Of a DNA stretch of 12,054 nucleotides, positions 1-5,230 are shown piece after piece. A program made the position numbers and the translations under genes. The stretch's first letter is position 1. The number at the start of each line of letters is the position of its first letter. The notes under the pieces are model-generated. The model did not search any database. It was not told where the DNA came from and was given only the letters and a program-made list of their open reading frames with translations. This DNA comes from Methanobacteriota archaeon (GTDB lineage Archaea; Thermoplasmatota; Thermoplasmata; RBG-16-68-12): the NCBI GenBank assembly GCA_005878515.1, contig VBLZ01000055.1:1-12054 (forward strand), written 5' to 3'.

Positions 1-147
1 CCGGGCGAGCAGGTCAAATCCGTACGGCTCGAAGACTCGCATCGCTTTGCGGTACGACTCCGCGCTCCCGTTCCATGCGATTCGCGTGGACTCGCGATCG
101 GAATCGTCTGTGGACCTCTCGGGCAGCACAGGAATCCTCCGGGGCAT
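1..147 (-). CDS. Unrecognised protein, N-terminal part, cut by the window's left edge
   Basis: An open frame begins with ATG at 147 and stays open to base 1, giving about 49 residues of a longer protein. The third codon position is mostly G or C, as in the neighbouring genes, which favours real coding. An alternative GTG start at 129 has GGAGG six bases upstream (plus-strand 136-140) and may be the true start. A TATA-like box (CTTATAG on the minus strand, about 158-164) lies just ahead, between this frame and the corA stop, so the gene probably has its own promoter. The visible residues are polar, with many Arg, Ser and Asp in the first 20, then a stretch reading AWNGSAESYRKAMRVFEPYG. I do not recognise the family and propose no function. 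The plus strand is also open here, so the call is moderate at best. Confidence 0.45.
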   Translation of the reverse strand, partial: MPRRIPVLPERSTDDSDRESTRIAWNGSAESYRKAMRVFEPYGFDLLAR

Positions 148-157
148 CGCGCGTTCG

Positions 158-166
158 CTATAAGCG
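158..166 (-). promoter_or_regulatory. TATA-like box for the left-edge gene
   Basis: The minus strand reads GCTTATAG-like sequence, an AT-rich block in GC-rich surroundings between the corA stop and the next minus-strand frame. An archaeal box at this place would start transcription near 132-136. That favours the GTG at 129 over the ATG at 147 as the start of the downstream gene. Confidence 0.4.
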
Positions 167-181
167 TCTCGCCTCGCGCGG

Positions 182-1147
182 TTAGAGCCACTTCCGGCGG
201 CGGAAGAACATCACCATGACGACGACGACGATCCCCATCAAGACGAGCGACACGATGAATCCGCTGAAGTCCTCCTTCCCCGGGAACGCGACGTTCATTC
301 CATATGCGCTTGCGATGAGTCCCAGCGGCAGGATGATCGTCGCGATCACGGTGAGCGTCTTCATGACCTCGTTCAGGCTGTTGCTGACGACGGTGAGGTA
401 GACCTCCATGAGGCCGGCGCTGACCTCGCGGAGCGTGTCGAGTCGGTCGAGCGTCTGGATCATGTGATCGTAGACGTCGCGAAAGTACTCCCGCGTCTCC
501 TTGCGAAAGCCGGTGAGTTCGCCGCGAGCGAGTTCCGCGAACGCGTCCCGCTGGGGCCGAAGGTCGTTCCGGAGGATGAGCAGGTCCCGCCTGAATTGGT
601 GGATTGTGTTCGCGGTCTCGCGGACGGGCTCCGCGAGGGCCTTCTCCTCCAGCTCGTCGACGATGTTCTGCAGTCGGTCGAGATGGGGGAAGTACGAGTC
701 GACGAGGTCGTCGAGGATCGTGTAGGCGAGGAAGTCTGTCCCGGACTTCAGGAGTCGGGGGTCCTTCTTTCGCAAGCGGATTCGACTCTCCTCAAGCTGC
801 GGGAAGACTTTGTCGTGAATCGTGACAATGAACTTCTTCGCGATGAACAGTGAGAGCTGATCGGTGTCGAGCTCTTCGGCCCACACGATCGTTCGCGCGA
901 CGACGAACACAACGTCGTCGTAGACGTCCACCCGCGGCGGTAGGTCCTGGTTCTGGGCGTCTTCCAAGGCGAGCGGATGCAGACCGAACAGCGTCTCGAG
1001 CTCCTCGACCGTTCGGCCATCCGGGTCTACGACGTTGACCCACGTCACCTTGTGGGTCTCGGCGAGTTCGCGGCAACGGCCGATCGTGACGTCGGTTTCC
1101 TCGAGAAACTCGGTCGGCGTGTAGGCGATGACCTCGACGCGGACCAT
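182..1147 (-). CDS. corA: CorA-family divalent metal ion channel
   Basis: This is a 321-residue CorA-type Mg2+/Co2+ channel of the cytoplasmic membrane, a family known to work as homopentamers. The family signature YGMN is at residues 282-285, at the end of the first membrane helix (about 262-281), followed by the second helix (about 296-315) and a basic C-terminus (RRRKWL). Before these lies the long cytoplasmic part, with an alpha/beta region (about 1-130) and a charged, helix-rich stalk (about 140-260). The frame is open further upstream, to 1291, but those 48 residues do not look like the family. The ATG at 1147 gives a normal CorA length and has GGGAGGT at 1158-1164, ten bases upstream. 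The gene is divergent from the cupin gene, with 97 bp between. The family call is very secure; the actual ion (Mg2+, Co2+, Ni2+ or Zn2+ export) cannot be read from the sequence. Confidence 0.96.
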   Translation of the reverse strand: MVRVEVIAYTPTEFLEETDVTIGRCRELAETHKVTWVNVVDPDGRTVEELETLFGLHPLALEDAQNQDLPPRVDVYDDVVFVVARTIVWAEELDTDQLSLFIAKKFIVTIHDKVFPQLEESRIRLRKKDPRLLKSGTDFLAYTILDDLVDSYFPHLDRLQNIVDELEEKALAEPVRETANTIHQFRRDLLILRNDLRPQRDAFAELARGELTGFRKETREYFRDVYDHMIQTLDRLDTLREVSAGLMEVYLTVVSNSLNEVMKTLTVIATIILPLGLIASAYGMNVAFPGKEDFSGFIVSLVLMGIVVVVMVMFFRRRKWL

Positions 1148-1170
1148 CGCGAAGCGAACCTCCCGGAGCG

Positions 1171-1178
1171 CATTAAAC
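1171..1178. promoter_or_regulatory. Shared TATA-like box between corA and the cupin gene
   Basis: The block CATTAAAC reads TTAAAC on plus and GTTTAATG on minus, and is the only AT-rich block in the 97-bp divergent spacer. On the minus strand it lies about 27 bases from the corA ATG, the usual TATA-to-start-site distance in archaea. On the plus strand it would give the cupin mRNA a leader of about 45 bases. If corA transcription starts at this distance, its own GGGAGG ribosome site would be left out of the mRNA, so the corA promoter assignment is uncertain. Confidence 0.4.
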
Positions 1179-1244
1179 CCTTGTGCGCGTAGCCGATGCG
1201 GAAACTCCAAATGCCCTCCGTTCCTTGCGGACGCCGGTGGACGG

Positions 1245-1637
1245 ATGAAGGTCGTGCACCGCAAAGACGCCAAGGCGTTGAAGGGCGACAAGAGCCTCTC
1301 GTATCAGATCATCACCCCGGACAACGTCGGATCGCGGAAGTTCCTGATTACGGTCGTGGACATCCGTCCGGGGGGAAGCACGCCCGTCCACGAACATCGG
1401 ACGGTCGAGTCGATGTATTATGTCCTTGAGGGCCGGGGCGAGGTGACCTCGGGCCGCGAGCGGAAAGTGCTCGGCCCCGACACGGCGATTTATTTCCCTG
1501 CGGGGTCGACGCACGGAATCCGAAACGTCGGTCGTGGCCGGCTCCGGTACCTCTCTTGTCACGCGCCGCCGTACGAGATCGAGGACCTATATCGCAGCTG
1601 GCAGGCGCCGGAAGCCCTCGTGACGACCGGCGGATGA
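1245..1637 (+). CDS. Single-domain cupin protein
   Basis: A 130-residue protein that is essentially one cupin beta-barrel. Cupin motif 1 is complete at residues 44-65: His49, His51 and Glu55 follow the pattern G-x5-HxH-x3-E-x6-G. Motif 2 at residues 77-95 (GPDTAIYFPAGSTHGIRNVG) supplies the fourth metal ligand, His90. With all four ligands present it should bind a divalent metal such as Fe, Mn, Ni or Zn. Cupins of this size include isomerases, dioxygenases and sugar- or ligand-binding proteins, so the reaction cannot be named. The frame is open upstream to 1128, but that part overlaps corA in antisense and looks unlike a cupin. ATG 1245 has GGTGG four bases ahead (1236-1240). There is no signal peptide, so it is predicted cytoplasmic. 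The next plus-strand gene follows after 94 bp with its own promoter. Confidence 0.9.
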   Translation: MKVVHRKDAKALKGDKSLSYQIITPDNVGSRKFLITVVDIRPGGSTPVHEHRTVESMYYVLEGRGEVTSGRERKVLGPDTAIYFPAGSTHGIRNVGRGRLRYLSCHAPPYEIEDLYRSWQAPEALVTTGG

Positions 1638-1701
1638 TTAACCCAGAACGAGCGCAGAAGTTCGCGAATATCGCGGCATAGGCGACTCGCCTAGGGACAA
1701 G

Positions 1702-1710
1702 TCTTATAGG
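1702..1710 (+). promoter_or_regulatory. TATA-like box for the 66-aa membrane protein; leaderless start
   Basis: The sequence TCTTATAGG is centred about 26 bases before the ATG at 1732, exactly where transcription would begin at or next to the start codon. No Shine-Dalgarno sequence precedes that ATG, which fits a leaderless mRNA as is common in archaea. Confidence 0.6.
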
Positions 1711-1731
1711 CCTCTCGCGGGTGCGATTGCC

Positions 1732-1932
1732 ATGCGGATCGTCTTCGTCGTGTTCGGAGTCCTCGTCCTGCTCGCAGGCACGGTCTTCGCTCTCCAAGGC
1801 GCGGGGTACATCCCGGGATCGTTCATGTCGAACAACCCGCCATGGATCTGGATCGGCTCGATTACGGCGATGGTGGGCCTCGCAATTCTTGCGTTCGGGA
1901 TTCGATTCAGTCGAGCCGTAAAGCATGCGTGA
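1732..1932 (+). CDS. Small two-helix membrane protein
   Basis: A 66-residue protein with two predicted membrane helices (about 3-22 and 37-57). They are joined by a short loop containing the motif GAGYIPGSFMSNN. A loop of the form G-x-G-x-[IL]-PGSFM between two helices recurs, as far as I recall, in small uncharacterised membrane proteins of archaea and bacteria; I cannot name a function. The C-terminus is basic (RFSRAVKHA), suggesting both ends lie in the cytoplasm. The start is set by the TATA-like box 26 bases upstream. A second frame, from 1721, overlaps almost all of it but gives a Ser/Arg-rich product typical of an out-of-frame reading. The stop is only 5 bp from the end of the molybdoenzyme gene coming the other way. 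Confidence 0.8.
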   Translation: MRIVFVVFGVLVLLAGTVFALQGAGYIPGSFMSNNPPWIWIGSITAMVGLAILAFGIRFSRAVKHA

Positions 1933-1937
1933 TCGGT

Positions 1938-3551
1938 TCACTGCGACACGAGCAAGGTGATTGAGTCGTAGCCCTCAGCGCCACCGGGGAACGGCGGTTC
2001 GGGAACGGAATCCTGGATCAGGCCGGTCCCATCATAGGCGCGCGCGACGATCCGGTGGGAGCCCCCGGACAGGGGTCCAGGCGGCGTGTACTTCCATAGG
2101 CTCCACGTGAGACCCGACAGTGGCGCCTTCAGCGGGGTCGCGGCGTTCCAAGTCGAGCCGCCGTCCGTGCTGACCTCAACGAGCGAGATACCGCGATCCC
2201 CGGCGAACGCGACGATGCCGATCTCCGTCGATCCACCCACGACCGAATTGTCCGCTGGCCAAGCGATAATCGCTACGGTGTGGACTCGACCATTCAGGTC
2301 CTCCGAGTTCGTCCAGCCTTTCTGTTGCCAGTATCCGCTGAATAGGCCCTGAACGGCCTCGATCTTCGTGAGCCATTTCGCGTGGAACATTCCGTACAAC
2401 CCGGGGACGATGATGCGCGCAGGATACCCATGGGCGGTCGCGAGGGGACCGCCGTTCATGTAGATCGCGACGAGCGTGTTGGGGTCCATCGCCTTCGCGA
2501 TCGGGATCCCTGCCGTGTAGCCGTCGGCGCAGGTGAACACGATCCAATTTCCGGGCGACAGGTCGACGCCCGCGGATTGCAGGATGGTCGCGAGTCGGAC
2601 GCCGGTCCACTCCGCGGTGCTAATCAGATTCCCTCCGACCTCGTTACTCACGCACTCCAGAGTCACGAACTCGTCCACGCTCGCGAGCGCCTGAAGGTCT
2701 GGGTACGAGTACGTCGTCGGGTTCGAGACAAGACCTCCGATCGACAGGACCCATCCGGCCGCGTCCACGGTCGGGTCGATGACATTCTTCGTGACCACGT
2801 AGAACTCGGACGTCGGAGTCCGTTCTTTCGACAGCATCTCGTCGATCGACCCGAAGACGAGCCGCCCTTTCTTCGCGATGAGACTGCCGAGCCCGTAGAT
2901 CGTCAGGCCGGCAAGCGCGATTGCTCCGATCGTCCCGGCGATGAACTGCCGCCGGCTCAGGCTGAATCCCTCCGGGTACTCCGCGGCCACGTCGACGAGG
3001 ACGTGGTCCAGGATCGCGGCGTAGAGCCAGTACCCGATGAGTTGACTGAACACCGTGAATCCAACACCTACCGCCGTGTTCGAACCAAGGAAGCCCGCAT
3101 CCAAGAGCGGGAGGATCACGAGCAGGACGATTCCCGCGGAGCTGAGCGTGTAGAATGCCATGACGAGCCAGCGGTTTTTCAGCCACCGTTGCACGCGTCG
3201 GAAGAGCGTGGCGTAGATCCCGGGAAGGATGAGGAAGACGGCAAGGGCGGTGAGCAGCGCGAGGAGCTTCGCGCCTTCCCCGAGGGTTCGGATGAAAAAC
3301 GATTCGATTCCTCCGGGGATTCGTCCGACGACGAAATCCACGGCGATCTCCGGGAGGAACACGCCGAGGCCGAATGCGCGCATGAGGAACATGGCGAGGA
3401 GGCCTGCGCCGCCCGCGAGCATCCCGGCGCCGAACCGGTACCATGGAAGCCGTCGGATGAATGCCCAGAGACGCTTCCATCCCTCGGCCACACGCGGGCT
3501 ACGACGGGGCGCTCGCTTGAACCTATGCCCCAAGCCGCAATCCGCGACCAA
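1938..3551 (-). CDS. Membrane-anchored molybdopterin oxidoreductase (sulfite-oxidase fold)
   Basis: The longest frame is 537 residues. Four hydrophobic helices (about 41-67, 95-115, 128-150, 162-184) come first. Then comes a twin-arginine-like motif, SRRQFIAG (199-206), running into a fifth hydrophobic segment (about 206-226). Residues about 248-400 form a sulfite-oxidase-type molybdopterin domain. Cys300 in TLECVSN is the expected Mo ligand, followed by GGNLI and EWTGV, and later by GYPARIIVPGLYG and KW. Residues about 421-537 resemble the Mo-co dimerisation (immunoglobulin-like) domain, with EVSTDGGSTW. The catalytic part is predicted to face outside. Substrate and electron acceptor are unknown. 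No heme or cytochrome b5 partner is seen nearby. The start is uncertain: TTG 3551 abuts a TATA-like box and may not be transcribed. TTG 3533 and GTG 3491 are in-frame alternatives, and all three keep the membrane part. Confidence 0.92.
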   Translation of the reverse strand: MVADCGLGHRFKRAPRRSPRVAEGWKRLWAFIRRLPWYRFGAGMLAGGAGLLAMFLMRAFGLGVFLPEIAVDFVVGRIPGGIESFFIRTLGEGAKLLALLTALAVFLILPGIYATLFRRVQRWLKNRWLVMAFYTLSSAGIVLLVILPLLDAGFLGSNTAVGVGFTVFSQLIGYWLYAAILDHVLVDVAAEYPEGFSLSRRQFIAGTIGAIALAGLTIYGLGSLIAKKGRLVFGSIDEMLSKERTPTSEFYVVTKNVIDPTVDAAGWVLSIGGLVSNPTTYSYPDLQALASVDEFVTLECVSNEVGGNLISTAEWTGVRLATILQSAGVDLSPGNWIVFTCADGYTAGIPIAKAMDPNTLVAIYMNGGPLATAHGYPARIIVPGLYGMFHAKWLTKIEAVQGLFSGYWQQKGWTNSEDLNGRVHTVAIIAWPADNSVVGGSTEIGIVAFAGDRGISLVEVSTDGGSTWNAATPLKAPLSGLTWSLWKYTPPGPLSGGSHRIVARAYDGTGLIQDSVPEPPFPGGAEGYDSITLLVSQ

Positions 3552-3552
3552 T

Positions 3553-3562
3553 CCTTTATTTA
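3553..3562. promoter_or_regulatory. Bidirectional TATA-like box between the molybdoenzyme and the 107-aa membrane protein
   Basis: CCTTTATTTA is a strong archaeal box on plus (TTTATTTA), centred 29 bases before ATG 3587, which has no clear ribosome site, so that mRNA is probably leaderless. On minus it reads TAAATAAAGG and would start transcription near 3531-3533, where an in-frame TTG of the molybdoenzyme lies. It is the only AT-rich block between the two genes. Confidence 0.55.
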
Positions 3563-3586
3563 GCCCGAGGCGCGTCGGCGAATTGC

Positions 3587-3910
3587 ATGGCTGCGCCGCT
3601 GAGTACGCAAGCCCGAGTCGGACGGCGGATCGTCCTCACGGTTTTGTGGACGATGCTCCTGATCGTCGGCGTGACGATCGGGCTCCTCGTGCTCGTCCCC
3701 GGAATTCAAGACTCGATCCAACGGGCCTCCGGCGCCGTGGCGGGCGGGGCGTTCGCCCTGTCGATCGCGGTGGCCCTCATCCTGCTCGGTCTCTGGGGGA
3801 TCTCCGCGAACAACCGGAACCTCAAGCACGCGGTCGACTTGATCGCGCAGGTGGACCGGGCCCGCAAGGAGACGATTCAACTCGAGAGCACGCGGTACAT
3901 GCAGAAGTGA
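3587..3910 (+). CDS. Two-helix membrane protein with a cytoplasmic helical tail
   Basis: A 107-residue protein with a short basic N-terminus (QARVGRR), two predicted membrane helices (about 15-37 and 52-72) and a charged tail of about 35 residues. The tail looks helical (NNRNLKHAVDLIAQVDRARK) and would lie in the cytoplasm by the positive-inside rule. I do not recognise the family. The ATG is placed by the TATA-like box 29 bases upstream. The next gene (4030) on the same strand also encodes a two-helix hairpin with a longer helical tail, which hints at related roles, but the two are separated by 119 bp that appear to hold a separate promoter. A long plus-strand frame from 3229 that overlaps this gene is an out-of-frame reading. 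Confidence 0.8.
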   Translation: MAAPLSTQARVGRRIVLTVLWTMLLIVGVTIGLLVLVPGIQDSIQRASGAVAGGAFALSIAVALILLGLWGISANNRNLKHAVDLIAQVDRARKETIQLESTRYMQK

Positions 3911-3960
3911 GCCTCTTCGTCTCGCCCTGACCCCGAAGGTCCCGATTGACAGGCTCGGCC

Positions 3961-3996
3961 CGCTTAATTCGGGCCGCCAACCGTGGGGAATATCCC
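3961..3996 (+). promoter_or_regulatory. Candidate promoter for the 163-aa membrane protein
   Basis: Two AT-rich blocks, CTTAATT (3963-3969) and GGAATATCC (3987-3995), lie in the 119-bp spacer. The first would give a leader of about 35-40 bases that keeps the ribosome site GGGGAAGGG; the second would give a leader of about 10-17 bases. I cannot choose between them. Confidence 0.35.
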
Positions 3997-4014
3997 TTCC
4001 GATGCGATGTCGGC

Positions 4015-4023
4015 GGGGAAGGG
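4015..4023 (+). promoter_or_regulatory. Ribosome binding site fixing the start at 4030
   Basis: GGGGAAGGG lies six bases before ATG 4030. It supports this start over the longer in-frame start at 3946, whose extra 28 residues (arginine- and glycine-rich) do not look like a membrane-protein N-terminus. Confidence 0.6.
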
Positions 4024-4029
4024 ACCCGC

Positions 4030-4521
4030 ATGAGCGCCGAACGTCAGAAGATCCGGGCCGCGGAATGGCTGTACCGATGGAACCTGAGCATGAGCATCCT
4101 CGGGATCGTATTCACGATTCTCACATTCGTCGGGGTGTTCACCCTGGTCTTGCATCAGTACTTCGCGGAATTCGGCCTCGATGAGGCCGAGGTCTTGCTC
4201 GTCCTCCTCGCCGTCGTCCTGGTGATCATCTTCGGATTCGGGTTTTACTTGGACAAGTTCCTCCGATTCTGGTCCGCTCAGACGACGGTCGCCACCGTCC
4301 GGAATCAGTTCCTGACGTCGGCTCTCTATCAAAAGGAGTTGCTGATCATGAAGTACAGTCAGATTCCGCAGATGGAGGGCCTCCTCCACCTGATCGAGGA
4401 GCTCCCCGACAGTCCGGGGAAGACACGACTGGTCGATCACTTTCGCGAGTCGCTCCGAAAACTTCACCAAACCGTCGAAACGAAAGAGTGGGAAGTCACG
4501 CCCGAGGAGCGGACCTACTGA
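4030..4521 (+). CDS. Two-helix membrane protein with a long cytoplasmic helical domain
   Basis: A 163-residue protein. After a charged N-terminus, two membrane helices (about 22-42 and 54-76) form a hairpin with an acidic loop (HQYFAEFGLDEAE). Then comes a soluble, charged, probably helical domain of about 85 residues (79-163) holding LIEELPDSPGKTRLVDHF. By the positive-inside rule both ends lie in the cytoplasm. I do not recognise the family. The ATG at 4030 is chosen for its strong ribosome site. The gene ends 21 bp from the end of the ABC ATPase gene coming the other way. The spacer holds a weak CGGG/CCCG hairpin without a T-tract, so I do not call a terminator. Confidence 0.8.
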   Translation: MSAERQKIRAAEWLYRWNLSMSILGIVFTILTFVGVFTLVLHQYFAEFGLDEAEVLLVLLAVVLVIIFGFGFYLDKFLRFWSAQTTVATVRNQFLTSALYQKELLIMKYSQIPQMEGLLHLIEELPDSPGKTRLVDHFRESLRKLHQTVETKEWEVTPEERTY

Positions 4522-4542
4522 GCTCGGGACGTTCGCCCGGTT

Positions 4543-5229
4543 CTACGCGGCCGCGGTCTCGCCCATGATCTTGCCGTCCTGGATCTCGAGGATGCGATGC
4601 GCGATGTGGGATACCCGGGCGTCGTGCGTCACGACCACGATCGTCTTCTTGAATTCCTGGTTGAGGCGACGGAACAGGTCGAGGACCTCTTGACCGGTCT
4701 TGGTGTCTAGCTCCCCGGTCGGCTCGTCCGCCAGGAGCAGCGGCGGATCGTTCGCGAGGGCGACCCCGATGGCGACTCGTTGCTGCTCTCCGCCGCTGAG
4801 CTCGTCGGGACGATGGCTGGCGCGTTGTGTCATGCCGACGAGTTCGAGCAGCTCCTTGCGCCGTTTCGCGCGAATCGACGGACCTTTCCCGGCGAGTCGC
4901 AGCGGCAGCTCGATGTTCTCCTCCGCGGTGAGGGTGGGGACGAGGTTGAAGAACTGAAAGATGAAACCGACCCGGGAGAGGCGATACTTCACGAGGTCTC
5001 CATCTCCGAGATCGACGAGGTTGGAACCGTCCACTTCGATCCGGCCTGCGGTGGGGCGATCGATCCCGCCGAGGAGATTCAGCAGGGTCGTCTTCCCGCA
5101 TCCCGAGGGCCCTTGGACCGCGACGAGCTCGCCGTCGGCCACGCTCATGTCAAGGCCTCGGAGGGCGATCACCTCGGACCGTCCCGCGCGGTACACCTTC
5201 ATCAGATCTTTCGTCACGATGTTTGGCAT
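4543..5229 (-). CDS. ABC transporter ATP-binding protein, MacB/LolD type
   Basis: A 228-residue ATPase that would power the FtsX-like permease encoded just upstream. All motifs are intact: Walker A GPSGCGKT (40-47), Q-loop Gln92, signature LSGGEQQ (144-150), Walker B LLLADE (164-169), D-loop region and switch His202 (VVTHD). The signature LSGGEQQRVAI and the ADEPTGELDTKTG stretch are typical of the MacB/LolD/FtsE subgroup rather than of importers. ATG 5229 is chosen because GGAGG lies five bases upstream (plus-strand 5235-5239); a GTG at 5241 would overlap the permease end. The permease stop and this ATG are separated by one base, so translation is probably coupled. The substrate is not predictable: the subgroup includes lipoprotein, antibiotic and peptide exporters and cell-wall enzyme regulators. 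Confidence 0.95.
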   Translation of the reverse strand: MPNIVTKDLMKVYRAGRSEVIALRGLDMSVADGELVAVQGPSGCGKTTLLNLLGGIDRPTAGRIEVDGSNLVDLGDGDLVKYRLSRVGFIFQFFNLVPTLTAEENIELPLRLAGKGPSIRAKRRKELLELVGMTQRASHRPDELSGGEQQRVAIGVALANDPPLLLADEPTGELDTKTGQEVLDLFRRLNQEFKKTIVVVTHDARVSHIAHRILEIQDGKIMGETAAA

Positions 5230-5230
5230 G

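Noticed and set aside
1148..1291. N-terminal extension of CorA up to 1291
   Set aside because: The extra 48 residues overlap the divergent cupin start, are not CorA-like, and the ATG at 1147 has a ribosome site.
2382..3563. A 393-residue plus-strand frame opposite the molybdoenzyme
   Set aside because: It is an antisense reading of a clearly real gene; the product is rich in Arg, Asp, Glu and His with no domain, a usual effect of GC-rich codons.
4525..4539. Hairpin CGGG/CCCG as a terminator between convergent genes
   Set aside because: The stem is only four base pairs and no T-run follows on either strand.
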